From Thermothelomyces thermophilus ATCC 42464 (lineage: Eukaryota > Ascomycota > Sordariomycetes > Sordariales > Chaetomiaceae), in contig NC_016473.1 of NCBI RefSeq assembly GCF_000226095.1, forward strand, positions 62,001 to 126,000: a stretch of 64,000 bases of DNA, given 5' to 3'. The translations under genes were made by a program, and so were the position numbers. Below the pieces are notes generated by a model, which saw nothing but the letters and a program-made list of their open reading frames with translations, had not been told where the DNA came from and did not search any database. This document shows, one piece after another, positions 45,232 to 56,958 of the stretch; the stretch's first letter is position 1; every line of letters begins with the position of its first letter.

Positions 45232-46413
45232 TGAGTCGCCGAATGGGATCCTGCTTGGCGGGGTGGGTGATTGGGAGGGAATTGAGACGGCAAAGAAGGC
45301 TTGACCATCAGGCCTCCTTGATGCAAGAGAGTGGGACCCTGGAGGGGCGGGCAGATGACTTGCGCTCTAAAAACGTACAAAAAGTTGTCGAACAGAAAGC
45401 CAGGATGGATCGGGCCCGATACTCCGCTCCCTCTCGCCTCGAAAATTTTCGGTCCCCGGATTCTCATGGTAACACTACCGGTACGTAGTTATGTAATCCG
45501 TACTCCGTACACTACGGAACACTGCTTACTTTACGTCAGGTTCGTATGGATGTACATATGCATACACGGATGTATACACGTTTAGACCCCGCGAGTCAGA
45601 CAATGTTTCGCTACGAAGTACCACAGTACCTTACGCAGGCGAAAGGTGGCCAAGGCGGAGCCCGAGTTTTTGGTCTCGGAAATCTCCCGAGGTCGAACAG
45701 CGTTTAAGGGACTAGTCGCAATGGAACAAGTCGACAAGGGAAAGAGCAGGACTCTCCGGCCCCGAGGTCTTGCTGGGTCTCAATGTAATAAAAAGGCTTG
45801 TGTTTAACCCACCATCTCATGTTTTGTCAAGGGCGTGCACTTGGTTGCAAGCCAATGCGACGAGTGCGTCATCTCGGCCTGTAACTAGAGTGTGCTCTGT
45901 TGGCAAAGCAGTTCTCTGTTGGATGAGACGGCCGCAGGCACTTGAACCAAAAAACCGTCGAGGTCCGCTGCAAGCAGTGGGTACTTGTACTCGGCTTCCA
46001 GCGGCGAATCCAGACCCTGGTATAATGCATCTGGCCCGAGCGCGAGATTCGCTTGAGCTGGTCGGCTCAGTGGAGGCGTGCAGGGGTCTGAATGTCTTCG
46101 CGTCTTGTCCAGAAACGCGATGGGAAGTCACATCATTCCAACATTAGGTACGCGGTCTTGCGTGTTTAATCCGCCTTTCCGCATGACGGCCCGGCTTGTG
46201 GCTGCACTTCACTGTAGTTGAACCTCCGAACCCACGTCCTCCGAAAATCTACGACTCTTGTCATTGCTTCCTTCAAAGAAGTAACTAGGAGTTACCTAGT
46301 AACTTGGGGAGTTTCCAAGTTGAGCTCGGACCACGGCCCTCTCTGCCACCGCCCGAATTTCTGCCACTTTCAATTGATTCGCGCGCCTGCCGTCAGAACG
46401 AAAACGCCCAACG
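45232..46413. promoter_or_regulatory. divergent intergenic region, GTP cyclohydrolase I / TAF11
   Basis: About 1.2 kb feeding both genes. It contains clustered GTAC words and TACTCCGTAC at 45501, but no element whose function I can name. Confidence 0.4.
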
Positions 46414-47560
46414 ATGGCCTCGCCATCGCCGCACTCTCCCCCGTCCTCGCACCCGCAGCAGCCTAGCATCAACAACATGTCTACCAACAAGAAACGCACC
46501 GCCGATGGCGCCGCAGCGCCCGCTTTGAAGCGCCGCAAACCTTCCACAATCTCGACAGCCTCGGGGCCAACATCAGCACACCCGCTCCGCCAAACCTCGT
46601 TTCCGCCCGATCTCGACGACTCGTCATCGGCGTTCTTTGGCGCGCGGTCCCCGTCCGCCGACGCCGACGCTATGAGCCTCGTCAGCGGCAGCCAGGTCAG
46701 CACCGCCGCGCCGCTGAAGAAGAAGCGCGGTCGCAAATCCAAGGCCGAGAAAGCGCGGGAGCAGACGCCGTCGGTAGCCGGCGGCCGCGCGCCCACGGCC
46801 GTCAGCGGCGTAAGCGAAGGCGGTGTCCGGGGAAGCAAGAGCGTGGCTGGCGGCGCGGGCGGTGGCGACGAGGGCGAGGGCGAGGACGAAGGCCCGACCG
46901 AAGTCGCCGCGACGGCGGACGTCCGGACCAAGGAGCAAAAGGAGGAGGAGCACCGCCTGAGGGGCATGCTCATCAGTGCGCTCTCGGAAGACCAGTTCTA
47001 CCGCTTTGAGAATTGGCGCGCTGCGAATCTGAGTAAGGCGTCTGTCAGAAGGGTGAGGAATCTCCTCGGCTGCTCCGCTTGGGCGCTCCGTTGGCATGCG
47101 CACCGAGCCCTTGGTTAAAGGGTCCAGCTAACGTTTTGCCTAGCTCGTCAACGCGACAATTTCTCAATCCGTCGCCGAGAACGTCGTCATCGGCATGCGT
47201 GCAGTGGCCAAGGTCTTCATCGGCGACATCATTGAGAGCGCGCGGCGGGTGCAGGGCGAGTGGATCGAGAAGCTGGGCGAGAAACAAACCGACTTCCCGA
47301 CACCCCCGGCCACCGCCGCGCCAACGCCGACGGCCGACGGCGGTGATGCAGATGATGCGCAGAAGAGGGAAACGAAAGATTCCGAGGTCGACGACCGTCG
47401 GGGGCCCCTCCGGCCGGAGCATCTCCGTGAGGCAGTCCGACGGTACAGGAAGGGCTTCGAGGGCGGCGGTGTTGGCATGCAATGGATTTTTCACCAGCAA
47501 CAGCAGGGTGGAGTGGAAAGGTTCCCCACGCGGACAGGAGGGCGCAGGATATTCCGTTGA
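46414..47560 (+). CDS. TAF11: TFIID subunit TAF11 (histone fold)
   Basis: Two exons, 46414-47052 and 47144-47560 (91-nt intron GTGAGG...CTAG, branch GCTAAC), giving 351 residues. The N-terminal 185 residues are disordered with basic patches (KKKRGRKSKAEKA) and a Gly/Glu stretch. The histone fold spans about residues 192-315 and is assembled across the splice: LRGMLISALSEDQFYRFENW, SKASVRR|LVNATISQSV, AENVVIGMRAVAKVFIGDII and, after a 45-residue low-complexity insert, GPLRPEHLREAVRRYRKGFE. This matches the TAFII28/TAF11 family, which pairs with TAF13 within TFIID. The insertion between the last two helices is longer than in yeast or human. An alternative start is MSTNKKR (46477). It converges on the C2H2/cupin-like gene. 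Confidence 0.93.
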
Positions 47561-47923
47561 CACGGTCGCAATCACTTTCTGTTAGATTATGACGGGTTGG
47601 GGTCGGCGCAACTGGTTTGGTCGGGAAGGGAAGTAGGAAAAGGGGAAACGGGAGTCCGGCGCAATATTTGATATTAGTGATGATACCCATGGCACGAGAG
47701 TGGTCCACGTCGCTCGCCGCTTCAGGCCTTTGAAGAACGGATCGCCGCCCGGATCACGACGGTCATCCAGGCAGCTGGGCCGCCCGCTCATTCATCGTGA
47801 TTCGCCATCTTCGAACAACCCCTTCTAACCTCATTACATCTACGTCCTTGTGATGGGTTTCCACGCCACGTTCTCTCGCCCTCCCCTACTCCCATGCGGG
47901 GTTTTCTTACTCACCACGTCTCC
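47561..47923. other. convergent 3' spacer
   Basis: Between TAF11 and the C2H2/cupin-like gene; no gene or notable repeat seen. Confidence 0.6.
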
Positions 47924-50900
47924 TTAGAACCCATGATCCCCAATCGTGGTAACATGTATCACAGCCCCTAAGTACAAGGGATTCACCACGGCACAAGATA
48001 CTCCCTGCTTAACCTTCCACATACCGTTGGGCCCTATGGGAAACTCCTTTTCTGGTAATCTCACGCGGATGACGCCCTGGGCGACCGAGCACAGGCGCAT
48101 TCTAGATTCCTCGGCTGTCCAGTGCAGGTTGCCTCCCGGGGGAACTTCAATGACCTGGAAGGTCGTACCGTCTATGACGGGAACGGCACGCCCTTCGGCG
48201 AGGTATGCGGATGAGAAGGCAACATCTGTGATCGGGTCAGATTGTTCTTTTTTTTTAAAAAAAAAAAAGAAAATAGAAGGAAAAAAGGAAGAAGGAAAGA
48301 AAAGAAAAGAAGAGAACATATTAAATAGTCAATGGCAGTTCTTAAAGTTTGCCCCTAGAAATAAGGGGCTTGTCGTGGGTAAGGTACCCTAGGTAGCTGA
48401 TGGGGACCATCGGCTTAACAGCAATGGTAAGGCGACCACTCACTCTCAACTATGCCCTCCCTGTCATCCCTGACGCGGATCCTGCCCGGCGCAATCTCCC
48501 AGTCGGCCATCATCAGGGACAGAGAAGGCGCAGCCCCTGTCTTGTTCTGGCCTTGTGCGCCCAAAGGGTCCCAGTCCGCCCTGCTACCGCTCCCAGGGCT
48601 GGTACTCGAACTCTTGTTCTCCTTCCTCAGCCTGGACGCCCTGGGCGGAGAAGCGCCGTCCGACGACGAGCTCTTGGACACGGCGCTCTGCTGGCTCGCC
48701 GACCGCGGCTGCTCCTTTTGCTGCTTATCGAGCAGGCGGCGGGACCGCCTCGTCCCCGTGCCGCCCTCGGCCGTCGTGCTCTGACTCTCGCCCTCGGCCT
48801 CCCGGTCTTCCGGGACCACACACTCTCTCGGTTTGTATATCGCCACCTCCCTCCGCACCGCCTTTGCCCCGAGCTTGGCGGCAAGCCGTCGGATGGGGCT
48901 CTGTCTCTTCGTCTTGGTCGTAGCGGTTGCCTCGTCGGCCTTCCCAATGGATACCATCTTGGGTCTGCCAATCACTCGGGCGGGCAATGCCGTCTGGTAC
49001 TCCGGGCTGTTTGTGACGGCAGCTGGCGAGAGGGTCATGCTTGTGTCGCTGTCACTAACAGCATCCGGGCTGGCGGCGTCTTCCTGCGCATCGGCGTCCT
49101 TTTGCTGAGGAGGCACAACTCCTTCCTCCTTGGTCGCGCTTCCCGCCACTGCAGGTGCCTCCCCCGGATCGGAAGACGACAAGGAGAACCTGGAGGAGAC
49201 AGAGCATGTCTCCTTGCCGATCCCAACAGGTTGTTGGCAAAAACGATTGCAGCAGGCTGTCGGCCCACCAAAAAACTCCTTCAGCGCGGATGAAGCTGTT
49301 TCTGGGAGCGTGATACACCCTGGAAACGGCAGTTCGCCGGGGGATGTGGTTCGCGTCGTCCCCGTGCCGCTTAGCCCGGCACACAGATCGCACGGTGACG
49401 GACTCGTAGGTCCACAGAGGTAAACGAGTAAGGCACAGAACGCCCCTGTGGCCGGAAGACCTCCCACCAATTGGAACTTCCAGCTCTGTGGCAGGTCACG
49501 CCGGCGCGCAAACGAGAGGAGCTCGAGCACCAGGGGATCGTCTGGCAGGGGGGTAGTGTGCGGCAGGTACATCGTCAGGTACTGCCAGGGCCGAGTCGCT
49601 CCGGGCTCCTTCGCTGTCGTGAGTTCAGTCTGCTCCGTCATGCTAACCGGAGTCAGCGGTCGTGAGACGGTAGCGTTTCGCGGCTCGCGATCGTCTCCGT
49701 CGCCCTGAGCTTGTTCTTGCGCTGCGTCTTTCTCTGCATCTGCGCTTCTTTCCACCCTCTTCTTGCGCCCAGGTCGTCGCGGCGGCGCCCTCGGCGGAGC
49801 TGTAACTGGGTCGACGGCGTGTCTCGAGACCACCATTGGAGGCATCCGGCCCGAGTTCGGGTCGGCACTTTTGCGTTTCCCAACCACAGACATAGTTCCA
49901 TCGAGATTGTCATTGAGGAGGCAGGCTCGATGAGCCGCCTTGATATTGCGGATCTTGGTCAGCTTCAAGTTCCAAGGAAAGCAATTTGACCCCCTAGAGA
50001 CTGGGAAACGGATCTGGAGCACCGATAGACTCACGCTGAAGTGTCCGCCAAGAGCCCAGACCTGTGGGAAGACAGTCTGGCAGTCCCGAATCGGGCATAT
50101 CCAAGGATTCGCATGTCCAATTCGAGGAAGATATCCCTCAGGAAACAGTGCCCCTGCTCCCGGAATCTTGCGGGGAACTCCTTCTGCGCCAACCGAGGGT
50201 GAGCATCCACACAGTCTCGAGCGCAGGGCGAGCCTGGGGTTCACTTACCCCAGTATCCAGTCCAATCCGAATAGCGCCTTCTGCCACACATGATGATGGG
50301 AGTCTTGTCAAGTTGACCGCCAATTCGGTCTGTATCCTTATCCTGCCATCGTCCCCCTCTGCTCTTGGTGCTCTCCAAGGCATGAAGCGCACCTTGACTG
50401 GCGTGCTTTACGACGGCGCTGGTTTCCGTATGGCTCTCTGGCTGCGGTTCGGGATCCTGGGGGACTGCTTCAGACGCTCCAGTCCCGCCCGTGCTCATCC
50501 GTGTTGTACGGATACTGCTCCCATGACTCTGCGAGGAGACAGCTCCGCTGCCGAACCCCCCCTCTTCTCCTTTACTGGGCCACGGAACAGCGTTTCCAAC
50601 GGCAGGTGGCGAAGCCATGCACCAGAATGAGTAGCCATTCCTCTTCCGTACCTCATGTGATTCCCGCGGCTGTATCGCAGACGATATGTCGGCTTCGTAG
50701 CTTGGCCATGGTTGGCAATCGATGGTCTCGATCGATGCGTCGCCCCTGATATCGCCTGTATTCTCCCGCTCCGAGTCTAAGTAGGAAGTGGTGGACGGCA
50801 AGGGATCGTAAATCATCCCCACAGCAAGCGAGGATTGAATAGGGGGGGCGCCTCTCCTTAGGAGGGGCCCGCCGCGGCGTCGTTCCCTCCCATCGGCTTC

Positions 50901-51476
50901 AGAGCTAGATGGACCACAGGGGGCTGAGTTTCGGAGCGAGGTAGCTTTATGGTCCATCTCCGCCATCAGTCGGCGTTTTTGGCGAGGAGAGCCCTTGAAC
51001 GATGGTTCCAGGTCGCGCTTCCTACCTGAGGTGCTCGACGGGCTCTGCCACGGAGTTTCTGAACTTGTTGAGCGTACGGACGAGTCTGAGAGCGTTGATG
51101 GTATGAAATCATGGCCACTTTCGTGATGGCCTTGTGTCATGCGGTGTGACATTGGTCTCTGAAGCTGGCTAACAAAGGTCGCCTCTGGGGAATGACGATC
51201 GGACGACGAAAGTGTTCGACGGTTTCCAGGCTTATCCGGGCTCCGACTGCGGCTCTGCGAGCCGCATGCAGCCTGCGTGCCAACTAAAACTTGGGCAGCG
51301 GCATCTGGAACCACGCCATTTCGGGGTGGCGAGCCTGGGGATTCCGTTCGCGTGGAAGCAAGTTCCGAGTGCTGAGTGACCACGAGATTGGAGGGGCCGT
51401 CACTATTCACGCCGCCCAAAACCCGACTCTGCTCCTCGGCCCATCGCATGTACGAAGCTTTCCCGATGCTATACAT
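47924..51476 (-). CDS. large protein with C2H2 finger, Cys-rich domain and cupin-like C-terminus
   Basis: Four exons: 51476-50249, 50183-50035, 49938-48444 and 48225-47924 (introns 65, 96 and 218 nt; phases 1, 0 and 1), giving 1057 residues. Residues 1-400 are Ser/Pro-rich and disordered. A finger C-x4-C-x12-H-x4-H (Cys439, Cys444, His457, His462) begins NPWICPIRDCQTVF; its second His comes from the next exon. Basic PRRPGRKKR follows. About residues 640-690 form a Cys-rich domain (PCDLCAGL, FPGCITLP, CCNRFCQQ) resembling the fungal DUF3716 pattern. The C-terminal 115 residues (DWEIAPGRIRV, VIEVPPGGNLHW, RLCSVAQGVIRVRL, FPIGPNGMWKV) have the beta-strand/Gly-turn rhythm of a cupin, comparable to the CENP-C/Mif2 C-terminus (inference). 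Probably nuclear; function unknown. Confidence 0.82.
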
Positions 51477-52069
51477 GGCCTTGAATTTTGCGATCGAGGC
51501 AAGCGCACGGAATCATGAGAAACAAGCGTGAGGGATCAGGGGCATTATCGTACATGCGTAGGGGTTCAGGGCTGAGGTTGGTCGGGCTGGCTATTCTGTC
51601 CCTAAAATCCGGAATTTAAAAAAAAAAAAAGCCATATGACAAAGAGAACAACACTTCTTGTTCTTCTGAGAGGGGTTAGTTGCTTCGAGGTTCCCTCGTC
51701 TTGGGTGTCCGCATTCCAAAGCCACCATGCCACCCGCTCTGGCCGCGCAAGGGAGGGCAAACAGCTCGAGGAATAAGCACCTGAACAAAGCCTAACCCGG
51801 ACAAAAAGCGAATCGCTGCATTGCAGCGCTGAATTTCTGCGTATGCGGTCAATGTGAAGAAATTCTTAGGATAGGAATGGAGTCTGCACTTACCATTGTA
51901 AACCAATACCAAACCAAGCTCTGAGACCGCCGGGGTGTTTGTTACAACATAATCTATTTGTGACAGAATATTGTACAGTATATCTCCGGCCACAACTCCC
52001 TTGTCCGGATGCAAGCTTGGACTCAGCCTTCATCCTCCAAATAGCACACAGCCCAGGGGCGCTAGGCGA
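51477..52069. other. intergenic
   Basis: Promoter side of the C2H2/cupin-like gene and 3' flank of the ribosomal protein gene. An A-run at 51618-51629. No gene seen. Confidence 0.55.
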
Positions 52070-53285
52070 TCAGGCCTTAACCTCGCCCTTGTCCGCGGCT
52101 GCATTTGCAGCCGCGGAAGCAGCCTTGCCCAGAGAAGCCTTCACGGCTGCAGCAGCCTCTGCCCTCTGAGCCATCCTCGCCGCCCTCTTCTCGCGCACCA
52201 TCTTCCTGTATTCCCGGCGCCGGGCGGCCTTGGCCATCTTGCGCTTCTTGATACCCTTGAAGTGAACCACGCGCTTCCTCCTGCGCAGGCGGAACTTGGC
52301 CTTCCTCGACTCGGGCTGGTCGGTGCCGGGAACAACGCCGGCGTCGCCGACGAGACGGCCAATCTCCCAGTTGCTCTCGCGGTAGCTGTAGTCGCTCTGC
52401 AGGTGGAAGACGCGGGTGCCCTTGCGTGCCTCGAGCTCCTTCAGCTGCTCGAGCTTCTTCGCCTCCGCCTTGGCCTGAGCAATCTGCCGGCTCTGAAGCT
52501 TCTCCCTGATCAAGTTGGCGACGACCGCGTTGCCATCGGTCAGGGAGACCGGCTCCGGTAGGTTGGCGACAGGTTGTTCCTCGGTCGCTGGTTTAGGAGC
52601 CTCCTTCTCGTCCTGCGCAACCGTCTCGTGCCGCGTTACCGAGAGCGGGATGCCGCTCGGCGATGTGGTCTCCTCGGCCGGCCGTTCGACCTTCCGAGGC
52701 ACCGCCACGAGGCCGAGCTTGCGTCTGCGGGGCGATGTTGGAGGATACGGCAACTTGTCCTCCCGGTTGAACGCAACACCAATGTATTGCCGTGTGGGGT
52801 GACGTTGCGGGTCTCGGTAGTACTTGACGTAGCCACAGACGGCGGCATGGATCGTGTGGTCGCGGCCCATGATGGTGTTCTCGCCCGGATGCCATATCGT
52901 GCCGCGCTGCTTGTAGATAATGTTTCCAGTAACGACATACTGGTCTGAACGTGAAAAAGAGAGAGAGAGAGAGCGTTAGCAGAGAGCCCCTCCGTTGGAG
53001 CAGCAATCAAGCGGGACAGCCGGGCATACCGCCAGTCTTCTTCGCTCCCATCTTCTTGGGTATCGTCTTCTTCGACTTGAGCTTGTAGGCGCCTTGCGAC
53101 TTGACTGTGGCGTAACGCCTGCCCTCTACCGCGGCATTGGCGCTATTCAGCGACGAGATTCGAAGGTGGCCGAAACGCTCCTCGAGGGCTGTTGTCGTCG
53201 TCGTCGGCCGCAGAACGGCGCTGAACGGGAGGGCACTGCTAGCAGCAGCCCTCTGAAGGGGCCGCTGCAGCCGTGCGAGATGCAT
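52070..53285 (-). CDS. mitochondrial large-subunit ribosomal protein bL27m
   Basis: Two exons, 53285-53030 and 52944-52070 (85-nt intron, phase 1), giving 376 residues. The start MHLARLQRPLQRAAASSALP is a good mitochondrial presequence (Arg-rich, no acidic residue until about residue 36). The bL27 domain (about residues 63-150) reads YATVKSQGAYKLKSKKTIPKK, then across the splice MGAKKTGDQYVVTGNIIYKQ, RGTIWHPGENTIMGRDHTI and HAAVCGYVKYYRD. Bacterial L27 ends there; fungal mitochondrial forms (yeast MRP7) carry a long tail, present here as about 225 residues rich in Lys/Ala/Glu with a basic RRRKRVVHFKGIKKRKMAK. It sits near the peptidyl-transferase centre in mitoribosomes by homology. It is divergent from LCL2 with 438 bp between the start codons. 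Confidence 0.94.
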
Positions 53286-53723
53286 TGGGTCCGCCTGACG
53301 GAGCACTTCGCGACAATTGAGGATGCACAGAAGTGGGCGGGCAGCTCGAGAGCAAGATCCCGGGACCAGACCAGAACGGGGGGACCGAAACTCGAAAGCA
53401 CGGCTATTGCTCCAGCGCGTGTGTTGCAGCGCTAGGGTGAAGTTTTCTGCTGAGTCAGCAGTAGCCATGTCCCCGATAAGATCACGCCTTTCAAGTGCTC
53501 ACCTCGTGGGCAGGGGCCCCCCACCATCCCTGCCTGCCGCTGCGCTTTTTGAGGTCGCCTCACTGATCTGGCCAGCAAGTCAACTACAATCTGTACGAAA
53601 CGAATTCCGGACAACTTACTGAAGGGCTGCGACAACCCCATTTGCTTCCCCGTCGACAAACCTTTGTTTACCAGGGCGAACCCTCGAGTCTTCACAACGG
53701 TATTGCGTGAAGAGTGGTCGACG
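53286..53723. promoter_or_regulatory. divergent promoter region, bL27m / LCL2
   Basis: Short shared upstream region of 438 bp between two divergent start codons, so it must contain both promoters. No defined element recognised. Confidence 0.6.
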
Positions 53724-54132
53724 ATGCGTCTGGTTTCATTTATCGTTCTGGCTTTGGCCAGCCTCGTTTCCGCACAGTTTGGCTTCTTTGACCAGATGTT
53801 TAGTGGTGGGGGACAGCAACACCGCCAACCCCAAAATGTGCCAAGCGACTCGTCCCACTATCGCACACAATACGCGCGCTCACACTGCGACAAGTACCTA
53901 TGCCCGGATACACTAGGTAGGTCATCTTTCGCTTCAGCAGCCCCGAGAGGCCGATGGCTAATACCGGTCGACAGCGTGCGTCCACTTCCCCCACCACTGC
54001 CCATGCCAATGGCCGTCGCACGAGGACAAATTCGAACTCGCCGAAGGGCAGCGGATCTGCATCTCTAAGGGCGGGTTCAAGGCTGGGGAGGCGGCGAGGA
54101 AGGTTGAGCTGGCGCGCAAAGGGCTGCTATGA
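53724..54132 (+). CDS. LCL2: LCL2-family secretory protein
   Basis: Two exons, 53724-53916 and 53975-54132 (58-nt intron GTAGGT...ACAG, phase 1), giving 116 residues. A clear signal peptide, [17 protein letters not shown], is cleaved before QFGFF. The conserved Cys core is assembled across the splice: [20 protein letters not shown], then [20 protein letters not shown] and a Lys/Ala-rich C-terminus, [13 protein letters not shown]. This is the pattern of yeast LCL2 (long chronological lifespan protein 2), a small ER/secretory protein linked to ER-associated degradation; the exact biochemical role is not established. Length (about 115-125) is normal. The gene converges on GLC8. Confidence 0.93.
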
Positions 54133-54492
54133 TACTTCAAAAAGACGCTTTCCCTCTTTCATGCCTACACATTATTACATTGCCAAACGGCCTGGGGTTT
54201 ACAAAAGTAGAGCAAAGAGACACAAATAACTTTGTCACGTAGCCCAATACAGACCATTCCCTCTGCCACGAATACACGGCCAGCCACGTAGCATCCTATT
54301 CATCCCGAATTCTCATGTAATGACGGTTGTTGGCGAGAGCTTTCCCGAGTCTCATGTAAACCCAAGAATAATACCTCCAAGGATCATCGTCGTCGTCGTC
54401 GTCGTCGTCGTCACCACCACGATTCATCACCACTCTCTTGAACATCCTCTTCCCTAGCATCGGTTTAACAGGTTGTCTCGTCCGTATCGTAT
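54133..54492. other. convergent 3' spacer with CGT microsatellite
   Basis: Between LCL2 and GLC8. A CGT trinucleotide repeat lies at 54387-54411. No gene. Confidence 0.6.
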
Positions 54493-55486
54493 CTACGATG
54501 TTCCATTGACCCGACTCGGCAGAGGCGGAACAGGGGGTCTTCCCTCACCCGCGGCATCGCCGTCGCCGTCGTCGTCATCATCGTCGAGCTCCTCCAGCTC
54601 CTCGGGGTGCCCCAGCAACGCAGCCACGTTCTTCATCTCGTAGTGCTTCTTGCGCATCTCCTCAAACCGCCGGTGCTTCTCCCGCTCCTCGGCGCTCAGC
54701 CCCACCAGGTACTCCTCGCCGTCCGTGTCGTGCCCACTGCCCTTGCTGTCGACGTGCACCGCGCGCGGCCGGGGCGGCGAGGACGGCTCGGGCACTTCCT
54801 CCTCGGGCTCGCCAAGCGACAGGCGCGGGATCTCGTCGTCGGAGGGCGCGCCGTGGCGTCTGCGCTGCGTCTGCGACCGTCGTTGCTGTCCGGTCGGGTG
54901 CGGCGCGCCGTCGACCTTGTCCATGTCATCGTCATCGTCATCCTCGTCTGACGGGTCCTCGGAGGGGTCGTAGTGCTTCGCGTAGGGCGTCTTTGGCTCG
55001 TTGATCTTCATCGTGCTGGTGCGCTCCTGCTCCGTCAGGTACAGGTTCGCCTCGTCCCACTTCAGCCGCTGACCTTGCTCCTCCTGGCCGTCATTGGGCG
55101 GGAGTGAGCTTTGCCGGCGTGACCCACCCGGCCGAGAGGCCGTGGTGGATGATGAGCGGCGGTGCCCGGCATTGTACTGTGTGTTTGCGATGGTCAACTC
55201 CTTGGCCTCCTTTGGTGACAGAGGAAAGCTCGCTTCCGGAGTGTGCGGCAAGCTATGGCCGTCGGTGGGGGAGACTGGAGGGGAGCGGCGACACGAGTTC
55301 TTGAGAATGCCTGTCGTTGAGCAAACAAGTCCTGTCAGTTTGCATCATCTACAGTACCGCTAGCATGGCATCCAAATCAAACAGATCTCTTCCCCGCCGA
55401 CGGAAATGGCTTGGCTCACCCTTCGGGCGCGTTGGCTGTGACCCCGACGGGGTACGTGTCTGCGTTGTATTTGCGACGCTCGCCAT
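54493..55486 (-). CDS. GLC8: protein phosphatase 1 regulatory subunit, inhibitor-2/GLC8 family
   Basis: Two exons, 55486-55420 and 55310-54493; the 109-nt intron splits the Gly codon of the conserved KGILKNS motif (residues 22-28), so the first PP1-contact site exists only after splicing. 294 residues in all. Other inhibitor-2 landmarks: [20 protein letters not shown] (about residues 100-120), the [19 protein letters not shown] segment, which holds the Thr phosphorylated in the family (TPY), and [20 protein letters not shown] (about 240-260), the helix that inserts into the PP1 active site. The tail is acidic and Pro-rich. It modulates PP1 (Glc7) activity and by homology affects glycogen and mitosis. 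Disordered throughout, as in the family. An upstream start is not needed: [10 protein letters not shown] is the first ATG of exon 1. Confidence 0.93.
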
Positions 55487-56958
55487 TTTGATTCCGGTCT
55501 CCCTGTCCTTGCTGGATGTTCCGGTTTACTCTTCCAAGTCTTCCGTTAATCAAGAGTTCCTTGGCGGCTGTCGCTTTCTTAACTAGTTATCTTGCGTCGA
55601 TGAAGCGGAAGTAACTTGGGCGCTGGGTGCCGGGCAGGTGGAATGACCTTGAGCAAAGTGGGGCGGGGTCTGCCAAGCCGCTGCTTAATGCCAGCCACAC
55701 AGAGGGGATCAAAGGCCAAGCTTTGGCAGTCGCTTGTTCCTCCTCCGTAGTTCTTCCCACAAGCGTCTACTCAAGTAGTGTAGATAGTGCTCGTAACGCA
55801 GGAAATCTCCCAGAGAGACCACCTATGTTTCGCCAATATGTGAAATTTTTTTATCAAGAGCTGCATATCTTCACTCTGCGTGCTTGGCGGGAGCGGCAAT
55901 TCTCTGCTGGGAGATGAAGTGTAGGGAGTACCACTCCTTGATTGATCATCAAGCGCGGGACACACGTACGTACACTACCTTACCTACAAATTGAATGGGC
56001 CGCACCTATCAGGTAACGTACCTTAGGTACCTAAGGTACCTAGGTACAGGGTACGTTGGGCAAAGTGAGTACCGTACAGAGTACCTAAGGCATGTTCATA
56101 CGATACCGTACCAGAAGTACGGAGTATGTACATACATACATACAGGGTACAGTACATACATACACCGTAGGAAATACATCCATCGTGGCCCCAGCGAAAG
56201 CAGAATGTGCAACAACTTATGCTTAAGCTTCATAACAGAATACTTCTAACGTTTTAGGACTTCAAAGGATAAGCCTGGCAGGAATATGCGAAACCCTCTG
56301 CAGCGACAGTGTCCTCAAGACACCATAGCCTAACTTCCTCGACCATCTGGAGTGTTCTGGAATCTTGCCGCACTTGTATGTACACTTGGTATCCTGATTA
56401 ACGCATTCTAACTTGGGCTTTTTACACCATTTTCATCGATATTCACGTCTTCTTTTGTCTCACAAGTGTTTCCAATAATAGACCTCGGAGAGATTCATCT
56501 AGGTCATCGGTCGCTGAAGTAATGCATACACACAAGTTGCTTTCAAGTTCTCCAGAGGGCACATCCCATTACGTCATTGAGCTTCTCAGCCCACCAGCAC
56601 TCCATACACTACAACTAGTGTAGTCTTTGGCGAGCCCACGCACACGATGCTACCGTTGATCAATGCTTGAGGACCGACATTCAAGCGATGGACTCCGACC
56701 AGGCAGATGGTTGATTGGCGAACGGATACTCGTTGATCAACACGCTGGCATGATGGGATTCGTGTAGTTGGTGCTGAATGTACGAATTGCTGTAACAAAT
56801 GCTGTACGGAATATGTGCGCAAGCCTTGCTGAGCCGCTCGAGACACCCGGCAAGATACACTTAGGGACTGTCGGCTCTCCCGTAAATCGCCAGGGCATCC
56901 ACTGTAGGGTGGATCGTGTCTTTGACTATCTATTCTGCTCTCGTATCTCCAACACGCC
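55487..56958. other. intergenic with GTAC-rich cluster
   Basis: About 1.5 kb without a gene. 55965-56170 is packed with GTAC and overlapping palindromes (for example ACCTTAGGTACCTAAGGT at 56020-56037) and a TACATACA run. TACGGAGTA occurs at 56118. Confidence 0.55.
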
